Made by a program: the position numbers and the translations under genes. 38,821 nt of DNA. It comes from a virus. The notes below the pieces were generated by a model. That model was not told the DNA's origin and searched no databases. It saw only the letters and a program-made list of their open reading frames with translations. Location: positions 1-38,821 of the IMG/VR virus record IMGVR_UViG_3300031707_000063. One strand, 5' to 3'. Within the stretch, counting starts at the first letter, position 1. Every line of letters starts with the position of its first letter. Shown here one piece after another: positions 23,935-31,267 of the stretch.

Positions 23935-26697
23935 ATGGCCTTCTTGAAGTACGCCAAAGCGACTGTTCAGAAGCCGGGGATTAAATTCGCGGAGTGGGAC
24001 GCTCTGCGTCGTACCGCATTGTCCCCCGCTCCGGACTTTCAGAAGCGTACTGCCAAGGTCATTCTCGAAGAGTACGACCCTGCCAAATACATGTTGAGCC
24101 ATGCGACCATCGTGGCGTCAGTCAACGTTGATAACGCTCAGGCCCCATTGGGGCGTCACTATGTGGACGGCTTCGAGGTGGATCGGCAGTACCCGGACTA
24201 CTACGTCACTGCCGATACGAGCCAGTACATCAATAACAACAACGATGCGTTTGAGCGTAAGTTGCTGTTAGCGTCGTTCAAGACGTTCATTGGGGCGCAC
24301 AGTTACGTAGAGCACGTGCAGATTCCTGAGCTTGCTAAGGGTCGCATCATCGATGCCGCAGCTCGGGATGTTGGTGACTCCGTGTACATCGACATTCTGA
24401 TTGCGAACGACATCAAGCATGCTGACTTGATTCGTGCGATCAAGAGCGGGCAGCTCGGTACGTTGAGCATGGGGTGTTTTACCCCCGGTGCTCAAGTGAC
24501 CATGTTCGATGGTACTCGTCTGCCAATAGAAGAGGTAGCAGTCGGGGATATCGTGATGTCCCACACAGGGAATCAGCGGGAAGTTACAGCTAAGCAGATT
24601 AAGGTGGGGCGCTTTGGGATGAAGCGTCTTGATGTGGTTGGGGTCCCCTCCCCTATCGAGGCCACAAACATCCACCCATTTTTTGTACTACGTGCGCCCG
24701 AGCTTTGTGCATGTGGGTGCGGAGAGCGTTTAACCTACAGCCCAACAGAAAATGTTCAGCGCCGTGTCTCTAAGCGTTTCAGAATTGGGCATCAGATGCG
24801 GGTTTTTAATCCGAATGGCCCCTATTCTCTTGCAGAAGCACGAGAACGTCGTACTCGTTTGAGTCAGATTCATACGAGGCAAGAGTTGGTTGAGGTACAG
24901 GCTGATCAACTTCAGGTTGGTGACTTACTGTGCTTTCCTAAATCTCAGGTTGCAGAAGTCGGTGGTGGCACTCCGGGTAAGGCCCGCTTGTTGGGGTATT
25001 TCTTAGCCGAAGGATCCTTCCTTAAGCGTAAAGGTGTTCCAACTGAGGTCCAGTTCAATTTTTCTATGGCCGAGAAGTCTACCTTCGTAGCTGAGGTGGC
25101 TAGCCTGATCCGTCAGGAGTTCCCTGAGGCGGGTAATCCTTGGATTCAAGAACGTGTGGATCGTGATACCTGTGTTGTCCACGCTACAGGCAAGGATATG
25201 GTTCAGTGGTTTCACGCACATGGTGGAGAATACTCGGATCGTAAATGCTTGTCCGCTGAGGTTATGGGGTGGTCTAAGGACCTGCAAATCCAACTTATCG
25301 GTACATGGCTGAATGGTGACGGTACTATTAGGTCTGATTTGGCGTCCGGCGCAAGTGGCACTACCACCTCTTATTCTTTGGCGTGCCAGTTGCATATGTT
25401 GTTCATGCGTTGTGGGTTGTTCGCACGCATGTACTGTAGTTTTGATGGGCACTCCTGTGCGGTCCAAGAGGCCGTCAATGGTGGTCGATCACTTCGTGGT
25501 CTAAGTAATGGACGGTTAGCAGCTTTCACCTTGAACACTAATCAAAGGGGTTCTAAGGCTCTTGAGTTTGCTACAACTAAAATGAGTGCCGGTGTTGGGG
25601 AAAACTCTCCGTGGCGTGAGTCTGAGACGCACGTCTTCTTCCCCGTCCGGTCGATCGAGAGCTTCCAGTATGAGGGGCCTGTCTACGATATGACGGTCGA
25701 AGAAGACCATTCCTATATCGTAGAGGGTGTAGCGGTTCACAACTGTTCCACTTCGAGCACGACCTGCACGAAGTGCGGCAATGTTGCTAAGGACGAGACA
25801 CAGCTCTGCGCCTGTATCCGCTTCTTCAAGGGCAGTGAATTCTTTGACGAGTTTGGGACCAAGCGTAAGGTTGCAGAACTGTGCGGTCATTACACCGACC
25901 CGAACTCAGTAAAGTTCATTGAGGCCAGTTGGGTTGCGAACCCCGCCTTCAAGGGCGCAGTGATTCGTAACATCCTTACGGCGAAAGAACTCAAGGGCGT
26001 CGAAGACAAGATGCATCTTGCGTTCACTATCCCGACTCCTGCTGCGGATCCTAACGCTATGCGTAAGGCCGCTCGTATGCTCTTTTCGCAGCAAGAGGCC
26101 CCAGCTCAAGCGCCAGCTCAAGAGCTACCGGCTGATCCTGCAACGGATGCCGCACCTCCGGGTGAGCAGGCCGATCCAATGCAAAAGACGGTGGACGACC
26201 TGGCAAAGGCCCTGCGTGACCAAGCTATTGAGAAGGTCCGTAAGGAGATGAACGAGGGCGAGGCGGGTAAGGTCAAAGAGGTCGTTGACGAGAACAAGCA
26301 GAACGAATCGCTGATTCGGTCGGCCATGAAATCCCCCGAATGGCGTCGTGTGGCGAAATTCGTAATTTCTTTTGTTGGGAAATCTCAGGCTAGGAAGGTG
26401 CTGATCGGCCTTATCCACCACAAGGGTGGCGGTTGGAAGCAGGTACGTAACGCAGGGTTCACAGGTACAGACATGTTGGCCCTATCTCGCGTTATTGATG
26501 TGATGACCCAAAAAACTTCCATGGCCGGTGAAACAAGAGTTTATAGGACTGTCCTTAGTGTGGGCGGGACAGCCCCATATGGAGATGCAGAGACCTACTT
26601 GGCGGCTTGTCGTCAGGTACTAGGCCGGGTGGTAACCGGCAGCGAGGCAGCCAAGCTTCTTGAAAAAGGTCGCTTGTATGCTTTGGGCCGGTCGTGA
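23935..26697 (+). CDS. Prohead maturation protease, interrupted by an intein
   Basis: 920 codons; 497 residues after removal of the 423-residue intein. The extein resembles large-phage prohead core proteases: ATIVASVNVDN, GFEVDRQYPDYYVT, FIGAHSYVEH (H122 probable catalytic His), ARDVGDSVYIDILIAN, and GTLSMGC with S178 the probable nucleophile. After the intein come CTKCGN and CACIRF (zinc-binding), VAELCGHYTDPNSVKFIEASW and NPAFKGAVIRNIL. The C-terminal ~230 residues are a Pro/Ala/Gln linker plus a helical domain ending LLEKGRLYALGRS. It cleaves head proteins during maturation. The intein must splice out before the active site forms. Starts directly at the previous stop. Confidence 0.9.
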   Translation: MAFLKYAKATVQKPGIKFAEWDALRRTALSPAPDFQKRTAKVILEEYDPAKYMLSHATIVASVNVDNAQAPLGRHYVDGFEVDRQYPDYYVTADTSQYINNNNDAFERKLLLASFKTFIGAHSYVEHVQIPELAKGRIIDAAARDVGDSVYIDILIANDIKHADLIRAIKSGQLGTLSMGCFTPGAQVTMFDGTRLPIEEVAVGDIVMSHTGNQREVTAKQIKVGRFGMKRLDVVGVPSPIEATNIHPFFVLRAPELCACGCGERLTYSPTENVQRRVSKRFRIGHQMRVFNPNGPYSLAEARERRTRLSQIHTRQELVEVQADQLQVGDLLCFPKSQVAEVGGGTPGKARLLGYFLAEGSFLKRKGVPTEVQFNFSMAEKSTFVAEVASLIRQEFPEAGNPWIQERVDRDTCVVHATGKDMVQWFHAHGGEYSDRKCLSAEVMGWSKDLQIQLIGTWLNGDGTIRSDLASGASGTTTSYSLACQLHMLFMRCGLFARMYCSFDGHSCAVQEAVNGGRSLRGLSNGRLAAFTLNTNQRGSKALEFATTKMSAGVGENSPWRESETHVFFPVRSIESFQYEGPVYDMTVEEDHSYIVEGVAVHNCSTSSTTCTKCGNVAKDETQLCACIRFFKGSEFFDEFGTKRKVAELCGHYTDPNSVKFIEASWVANPAFKGAVIRNILTAKELKGVEDKMHLAFTIPTPAADPNAMRKAARMLFSQQEAPAQAPAQELPADPATDAAPPGEQADPMQKTVDDLAKALRDQAIEKVRKEMNEGEAGKVKEVVDENKQNESLIRSAMKSPEWRRVAKFVISFVGKSQARKVLIGLIHHKGGGWKQVRNAGFTGTDMLALSRVIDVMTQKTSMAGETRVYRTVLSVGGTAPYGDAETYLAACRQVLGRVVTGSEAAKLLEKGRLYALGRS
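24475..25743 (+). mobile_element. LAGLIDADG intein in the prohead protease
   Basis: A complete intein of 423 residues, C181 to N603. Block A begins CFTPGAQVTMFDGTRLPIEE; block B contains ATNIHPFFVL; two LAGLIDADG motifs are LLGYFLAEGS and LIGTWLNGDG; block F is VYDMTVEEDHSYIV; block G is GVAVHN followed by C604. All splicing residues (Cys1, block B His, penultimate His, final Asn, Cys+1) are present, so splicing and homing both look intact. A CACGCGE module with a GHQMR end lies between block B and the first LAGLIDADG motif. DNA is AT-richer than the extein. Confidence 0.95.
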
Positions 26698-26740
26698 ATC
26701 TTTTTATAAAACCTCAGCCTACGAGTAAAGGATCCCTACC

Positions 26741-27940
26741 ATGCGCGAGCGTACTACCTGGAACCGTGAAGAAGTTGTGAAGAAGGCTGCCCTTATGAAG
26801 ACGGCGGATCCTTACACCATGAACCAAGAACACCCCCAACCGGCGGCTGACAAGTACGTGACGGGGGACCCCAGCACGTTCGCCGAAGACGTGCACAAGC
26901 CGAACACTTGGGAAACCGAGTACAGCGGTGATGAGGTCAAGCGCAATGAGATCGGGATGCCCGAGATGCGCTCTGACACCTTCAACCACTCGGAGAAGAC
27001 CGCGAAGGAAGTTCTGCTCAAGAAGGCAGACCTTTGCGTAGCGGTTGCCCGGATCATGTTGGCAGGTATCAAGACCGCCAGTGAGAAGGCGGTTGAGAAC
27101 CAGGCGTTCTCTCTCATGTTCATGCCTGACCAGGCGTTGATCGCGACCCATAAGCGTCTTGCTGGTGAACAGCAGGATGAGGGTGACGATGAGGACGCAG
27201 GCCAGGATAAGCAGGCGCAGCAGGATCAGGACAAGGATCAGGATCAGGATCAGGCGAAGCAGGCGCAGCAGGATCAAGATCAGGGTCAAGAGAAGCAAGC
27301 TGCCCTGAAGACCCTGGCATCCAAGGTAGCGGCCAGCCTTCAGGCTGGTGACTACAAGCGTGCTCAGGAGCAGATGCAGCAGTTGGTGCAGCAGCAAGGT
27401 CAGGGGCAGCAACAGCAGGTGAGCCAGCAGCAAATGCAGGCTCAGATCCAGCAGATGATTCAGGAAGCTATGGGTCAGATGCAGGCCCCTGCTCAGCAAG
27501 CTCAACAGCAGCAGGCCCCTGCTCAGCAGGCTCCTGCTCAGCAAGCCCAACAGCAGCAGGACCCTGCTCAGCAAGCTCAACAGCAGATGCAGAGTGATGA
27601 GCAGACGCTCGATCAGATGCTTGCTCAGGACGGCTGCGGCCCGATGGCTGAGTCGGACATCCAGATGGAGACATCTCCGATGGATATCGGCATGGACGAC
27701 CTTGGTCCCGAGGACGAGGCTCTTCGCACGTTGTTCGCACAGGACGACGAGCAAGAGGTTCAGCAGCAGCAGAAGCAAGCCAACGTTCGTACGGCTGCCA
27801 CCCGCACGGTGGGGACTCGTCCGACGGCTGGCGTAGCTAAGCTCGGTGGTGGTTCGCAGGGTGGTGGCGCTAGCGTCGCTGACTTGTCGAGCATGTGGCA
27901 GTCGGCCCCGGACGTCCGGGACGCTTTCGGCCTCAAGTGA
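26741..27940 (+). CDS. Gln-rich protein, scaffold candidate
   Basis: 399 residues. N-terminal 130 residues are mixed and include KTADPYT and KTASEK. The middle is an extreme Gln/Asp low-complexity region (DQDKDQDQDQ, then QQ and APAQQA repeats). The tail is acidic and ends SSMWQSAPDVRDAFGLK. Lying between the protease and capsid genes, in the T4 gp22 position, it may be the scaffold or core protein removed by the protease; sequence similarity to any scaffold is not established. AAAGGA at 26727-26732 lies 8 bases before ATG 26741, a good ribosome site. A hairpin follows the gene. Confidence 0.75.
   Translation: MRERTTWNREEVVKKAALMKTADPYTMNQEHPQPAADKYVTGDPSTFAEDVHKPNTWETEYSGDEVKRNEIGMPEMRSDTFNHSEKTAKEVLLKKADLCVAVARIMLAGIKTASEKAVENQAFSLMFMPDQALIATHKRLAGEQQDEGDDEDAGQDKQAQQDQDKDQDQDQAKQAQQDQDQGQEKQAALKTLASKVAASLQAGDYKRAQEQMQQLVQQQGQGQQQQVSQQQMQAQIQQMIQEAMGQMQAPAQQAQQQQAPAQQAPAQQAQQQQDPAQQAQQQMQSDEQTLDQMLAQDGCGPMAESDIQMETSPMDIGMDDLGPEDEALRTLFAQDDEQEVQQQQKQANVRTAATRTVGTRPTAGVAKLGGGSQGGGASVADLSSMWQSAPDVRDAFGLK
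27223..27290 (+). repeat. Hexanucleotide GGATCA repeat in the Gln-rich gene
   Basis: GGATCA and close variants repeat at 27223-27254, with further AGGATCAAGATCAG copies to 27290. They encode alternating Asp-Gln. Such repeats expand and shrink by slippage, so copy number may vary between related phages. Confidence 0.7.
27485..27587 (+). repeat. CCTGCTCAGCAAG minisatellite in the Gln-rich gene
   Basis: A unit near CCTGCTCAGCAAGCTCAACA occurs three times (about 27488, 27532 and 27562), with a shorter CCTGCTCAGCAGG copy between the first two. It encodes APAQQA/QQ runs. Probably generated by slippage. Confidence 0.7.
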
Positions 27941-27947
27941 ATTTCCT

Positions 27948-27973
27948 CATCCGGCCCCTACGGGGGCCGGATG
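27948..27973 (+). terminator. 11-bp UNCG-loop hairpin between scaffold and decoration genes
   Basis: CATCCGGCCCC (27948-27958), loop TACG (27959-27962) and GGGGCCGGATG (27963-27973) form a perfect 11-bp hairpin with a very stable C(UACG)G tetraloop. No T-tract follows, so it may be a weak terminator, an RNA stability or processing element rather than a strong terminator. It is placed to separate expression of the highly made capsid genes from the genes before them. Confidence 0.6.
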
Positions 27974-28032
27974 CTTAGATCGGATCGAATGTGAAGCACC
28001 CAGTCAACAACCCCCGTTAGGAGTAGTCAAGA

Positions 28033-28671
28033 ATGACTTCTTTTGCCATCGGCGGTCAAAGCTCGGGTGATTTCAGGGAGACCAGCGGCAGAGTGCAACT
28101 TTTCCACGTCGTGACCCGCAATTCTGTGGGCCTACTGACGCCGGATGCGTTCACGCAAGCCAACCCTCCTGTAGTCACCGGAGCCACGACCAAATCCACA
28201 ACGCTAGCGAGCATTACCAGGGTCGGTATCCTGGGAAGTTCGATCGCGTTCACCCGCCCTGATGTTGGAAACAACTACATCGGCGGCCCGGTCAAGCCCG
28301 GCGGCGCGTATGCCGTTGGTTACTTGCCCCTCGGCATCTTCATCAATGATGCCTTGGGTAACGCTTTCGAGAACACCCCGGGCGTCGCGTCCGGTCGTGG
28401 GCCGTACGTGTGCGGCAGCGGAAGCACGGTCGGAGCTACGCTCTACGAAACCAAGAAGCAGCTCGCGGCTGCTCCTGGGGACCCAATCACCTACGCTGTT
28501 GGTGACAAACTGTACGCTTCGGTGAACGGTTTGCTGACCAACGTCCTCGCGGACGCCTACGAGTACAACGTTGCAGGTCAGAACGACATCAAGTTCGTGA
28601 CGCTGCTCGGTGTGGTCAAGGTCGCTCCAGACGCTAACTCTTCGCTCCTCGTTTTGGACCTTCGGGTCTGA
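28033..28671 (+). CDS. Decoration-like protein next to the capsid gene
   Basis: 212 residues, beta-rich. The last third (YETKKQLAAAPGDPITYAVG, DKLYASVNGLLTN, ending LLVLDLRV) resembles the C-terminal half of the three paralogs at 15150-17559 (YEKYTYASR, VYTASDRLVFSLNGKWT). This suggests a common fold, by eye only. Directly upstream of the major capsid gene, the usual site of head decoration or stabilising proteins. TAGGAG at 28018-28023 lies 9 bases before ATG 28033, a strong ribosome site fitting high expression. Confidence 0.75.
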   Translation: MTSFAIGGQSSGDFRETSGRVQLFHVVTRNSVGLLTPDAFTQANPPVVTGATTKSTTLASITRVGILGSSIAFTRPDVGNNYIGGPVKPGGAYAVGYLPLGIFINDALGNAFENTPGVASGRGPYVCGSGSTVGATLYETKKQLAAAPGDPITYAVGDKLYASVNGLLTNVLADAYEYNVAGQNDIKFVTLLGVVKVAPDANSSLLVLDLRV

Positions 28672-28692
28672 GGAAAGAAAGGAGCCAAGAAA

Positions 28693-29571
28693 ATGGGCCA
28701 AGTATCAAACGAGACCAAACAAAAGGTTATCAGCGAGTACATCAAGACCGCTGCTGGCCGTGCGAAGCTCGCCGCTTCGATGATCCAACCCCTGCGTCTC
28801 CGCCGTGACTACTCGTCAGTTGGTCGTAAGACCTTCCTGGTCGAGCAGCTCCCGGATGGTGCGTTGCCGATCTACGACAAGGATCCGGATGTGACCGCGT
28901 TCGTGGTGGGTGAAGAGGGTGAAAACATCCTTGCCATCCAGAAGCCACGTCGCGTGATCTTCCCCTTGTTCGAGATCGCCTCGAACCCGGAGATCCCGCT
29001 CACCCAGATCAAGGAGCGTCGTTTCGATCTGATCGAGCGTGCCCAAGATCTGGCGAAGGCGCAGATCCAGGCAGCAGAGGACGAGCGTGTGTTCGCGATC
29101 CTTGACAGCATCGCTGTCTCGGGCTTCGACACGCTGCCCGGCCAGACCAACCCGGACGTTCCGGTGGTTGCCCCCATCAGCCCGGCGGTTCTCGCCGATG
29201 CGTTCGCAGAGGTGGAACGTCACGATCTTCGTGTCGCCCGCATCTACATGAACGCGGTGGACTACGCGGACATCCGCAAGTTCGGTCGTGACATCTTGGA
29301 CATTGAGAGTCAGGCCACCCTGCTCAAGACCGGCCTCCAGGCCGTTCTGTGGGGTGCTCAGATCATCACGTCCAGGCTCGTTCCGGCTGGCTTCGCGTAT
29401 GTTTGCTGCGAGCCAGAGCAGTTCGGTCGCATCCCGGTTAGGACGGAAATCACCGTCTTGTCTGCCGATGACCCGAAGGCTCGCACCATCGGATTCTCGT
29501 GTTTTGAGAATCTGGGTATCGGCGCGTTCAACCCTCGCGGGTTGGCTCGTGTCGTCATCACCCGCGTCTAA
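28693..29571 (+). CDS. Major capsid protein (HK97-fold)
   Basis: 292 residues. Matches a large-phage HK97-fold capsid protein by pattern: N-terminal EYIKTAAGRAKLAASM (about 15-30), RRDYSSVGRKTFLVEQLPDG, ALPIYDKDPDVTAFVVGEEG, then an E-loop/P-domain region with RRFDLIERAQDLAKAQIQAAED, and the closing FENLGIGAFNPRGLARVVITRV. AAAGGAG at 28678-28684 lies 8 bases before ATG 28693, among the strongest ribosome sites in the window. Followed by a strong hairpin terminator. The KTAA site at 18-21 could be a maturation-cleavage point. Confidence 0.88.
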   Translation: MGQVSNETKQKVISEYIKTAAGRAKLAASMIQPLRLRRDYSSVGRKTFLVEQLPDGALPIYDKDPDVTAFVVGEEGENILAIQKPRRVIFPLFEIASNPEIPLTQIKERRFDLIERAQDLAKAQIQAAEDERVFAILDSIAVSGFDTLPGQTNPDVPVVAPISPAVLADAFAEVERHDLRVARIYMNAVDYADIRKFGRDILDIESQATLLKTGLQAVLWGAQIITSRLVPAGFAYVCCEPEQFGRIPVRTEITVLSADDPKARTIGFSCFENLGIGAFNPRGLARVVITRV

Positions 29572-29594
29572 TCCTTAGTAATTCTGAGGGTTTG

Positions 29595-29630
29595 GGAAAG
29601 GGCTCTGTGGGAAACCACAGAGCCCTTTCT
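29595..29630 (+). terminator. Strong hairpin terminator after the capsid gene
   Basis: AAAGGGCTCTGTGG (29597-29610) and CCACAGAGCCCTTT (29615-29628) are perfect reverse complements around a GAAA loop; the stem extends by a G-C pair and a G-T pair to 29595-29630. Only a short T-containing run (CTGCGTTT) follows, so it may act with a processing role as well. It ends the head module. Confidence 0.8.
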
Positions 29631-29734
29631 GCGTTTGGGGCCGTCTGTCGTTTTACGAAACCTACTCACCTAACTAAACCACTTGTCAGGCTTCTGGTGT
29701 AGGGGTACGGTAGGTTGCCTATGACTAGACCGGG

Positions 29735-29992
29735 GTGAGAGTATTCAAGTGCCAGCGGTGCTCTGATTCTTGGGAAACACCGGAGTCTGGTAACTTTAAA
29801 TTCTGCCCCTCTTGTAAGGAGGCCTTAGAGATAGTGGGACGTACCAAGGTCTGTGCGTACCGGCACTGCGATCTTCAATTCGTAGATACCTCGACCAAAA
29901 ACAGCATGAAATTCTGTCGCCCTGAGCATCAACGTAGAGAAAAGCTTTTCAGATCGGGGTTAGCAAAAGACCTGTCGTACTTTCGGACCTGA
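29735..29992 (+). CDS. Small zinc-finger protein, 85 aa
   Basis: Two zinc-binding motifs. An N-terminal ribbon has CQRC (6-9) and CPSC; a second half has CAYRHC, then FCRPEHQRR. No catalytic residues; unlike the HNH genes it lacks a DH dyad. Possibly a DNA- or RNA-binding regulator, or a remnant of a homing gene. GTG 29735 overlaps the stop of a tiny ATG ORF (29721), and no clear ribosome site precedes it. It is separated from its neighbours by two non-coding stretches. Confidence 0.55.
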   Translation: MRVFKCQRCSDSWETPESGNFKFCPSCKEALEIVGRTKVCAYRHCDLQFVDTSTKNSMKFCRPEHQRREKLFRSGLAKDLSYFRT

Positions 29993-30053
29993 TCCATAGT
30001 CTACTTATGCTTTTTCAGAAGGGGGTAGCTTTGCCCTCTAGATGGAGATCATA

Positions 30054-31154
30054 ATGGACCAAATCAAATTCAAATCGGGGGAGTTCCAGGATTTCATCGC
30101 AACCCGCACCTTTGAGCTAGGTACTTCTGGCGTCAAAGTGGTGAAGGGGACTGAGGTATCGTTTGACGGGTCCACCGTGAGTTACGGGGGTTCCACTTAC
30201 ATGTTCCCTCAGTTTCGAGGTGCTTCCAACGCAGGGTGGGTTGTGCTCGCTGTGGAATACGAAGAGGGCAACCCGCTCTATGGTGCACCGGCTTCTGCCA
30301 ACATCAAGATGCGGCCTCCGACCGACTCTCAGGGGCAAGCCAAGACAGTCGTGGCCACCATTGAGGCGGATGAGCGTACGGTGATGAGTTCGGCAACCCA
30401 TGCCGCAGCCACACGGGACACCAACCGTGGTAAGTCGGTGAAGACGGGTAATACCCATGGCGTTGAATCTCAAGAGGGTGTTGCTGTGGGGCGCACCTTC
30501 AAGACTGCGGCTAAGTCTCGTAGTTCGTTGTCGGCGGAGTCGGCTGGTGAGGCTCTTCGTCAGGCCAACAACGTGCAGATCGAGGCTGGGCAGGGCATTA
30601 CGGAAGAACAGATGTTGTCCCGCATGACCCCCGAGGACCGTGATGTCTACCGGGCGAAGAAAGACTCGTTGAAGTCCCGCTACGTTGATACGGACGTCAG
30701 TAGTCAGGGTACCCAGGTTGCGACGATTAAGACTGCCTCGGTCAAAGAAGCTGAGGGTATGAAGCTGACCCAATCGGTTGGCGGTGGGGTTGAGATTGCG
30801 GACATGGGTGGTATGGGTGGTAAGGCAGAGGCTTCGACCCGGACCGAGGATGGGATCACGTTCAAGAACACGAACGGACCCAAAGACAAGCCGCAGGTCC
30901 ACCCGAGAACGGCAGCCGAGACCCCGGTGATGCACCTGGACGGCACGGCTGACATTCGGCGTAAGATCGCCCACACGATGTGCCCCGACTTCCCAGCGAC
31001 CTACGATTTTGCAGCGTCCCCCAAGAAGAAGCTGGCCCGTTTGCAGGCTGACTTTGAGGACCGTCCGGATGTCTTGCGGGCGGTTTTTGCTATCGAGTCG
31101 GACGACTTCAAGAAGCAACTCGTGGCAGAATTTCCGCAAGCCTTCCAAGGCTAG
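30054..31154 (+). CDS. Probable virion protein with (K/R)TA(A/S) linkers
   Basis: 366 residues. A beta-rich N-terminal part (SGEFQDFIATRTFELG, VSFDGSTVSYGGSTYMFP) is followed by a disordered section with three linker motifs (FKTAAK, IKTASV, PRTAAE) and a helical C-terminus (RRKIAHTMCPDFP, KKKLARLQADFEDRPDVLRAVFA). GGAG at 30044-30047 lies 6 bases before ATG 30054; the earlier ATG 30042 has no ribosome site at the right distance. No enzymatic motif. Structural by neighbourhood. Confidence 0.7.
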   Translation: MDQIKFKSGEFQDFIATRTFELGTSGVKVVKGTEVSFDGSTVSYGGSTYMFPQFRGASNAGWVVLAVEYEEGNPLYGAPASANIKMRPPTDSQGQAKTVVATIEADERTVMSSATHAAATRDTNRGKSVKTGNTHGVESQEGVAVGRTFKTAAKSRSSLSAESAGEALRQANNVQIEAGQGITEEQMLSRMTPEDRDVYRAKKDSLKSRYVDTDVSSQGTQVATIKTASVKEAEGMKLTQSVGGGVEIADMGGMGGKAEASTRTEDGITFKNTNGPKDKPQVHPRTAAETPVMHLDGTADIRRKIAHTMCPDFPATYDFAASPKKKLARLQADFEDRPDVLRAVFAIESDDFKKQLVAEFPQAFQG

Positions 31155-31193
31155 TCTAGCGGGTTGGGTTTCCTCTTGTGGGCCATGTTGTAT

Positions 31194-31251
31194 AACCGTC
31201 TATTGCTCGCTACACGGCGAGACTGAGATCGCTGTCGTGATCCAGACGGTT
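31194..31251 (+). ncRNA. Candidate three-way-junction RNA leader
   Basis: AACCGTCT (31194-31201) pairs perfectly with AGACGGTT (31244-31251). Inside lie two hairpins: CTCGC (31206-31210) with GCGAG (31217-31221), loop TACACG; and GATCGC (31227-31232) with GTGATC (31237-31242), loop TGTC, one G-T pair. Together they form a three-way junction whose last strand ends 5 bases before the AAGG ribosome site (31257-31260) of the next gene. It may be a translation-control leader or an independent structured RNA. It does not fit a tRNA. Confidence 0.55.
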
Positions 31252-31267
31252 GCCCCAAGGTAACCCA

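Noticed and set aside
27181-27590. CRISPR-like repeats in the Gln-rich region
   Set aside because: Repeats are in-frame, coding, contiguous and variable in length, without unique spacers.
26714-27778. 354-codon minus-strand frame, Leu-rich
   Set aside because: It is the reverse reading of the CAG-rich Gln repeats, which give CTG Leu runs. No ribosome site or domain; the plus-strand gene is well supported.
29683-29711. Sigma-70-like promoter TTGTCA / TACGGT, 17-base spacing, after the capsid terminator
   Set aside because: The -35 part matches 5 of 6, but the -10 part only 3 of 6; position is plausible but support is too weak to list as a feature.
30010-30040. Hairpin between the GGGGG and CCCTC segments before the 30054 gene
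   Set aside because: Only a few consecutive base pairs form and no conserved feature is seen.
30117-31148. 343-codon minus-strand frame
   Set aside because: Fully inside the 30054 gene, Arg/His-rich shadow reading typical of GC-rich coding DNA, with no recognisable motif.
31194-31251. tRNA-like reading of the three-way junction
   Set aside because: Only 58 bases, three stems, no T-loop sequence or 7-bp acceptor stem; listed instead as an unassigned RNA.
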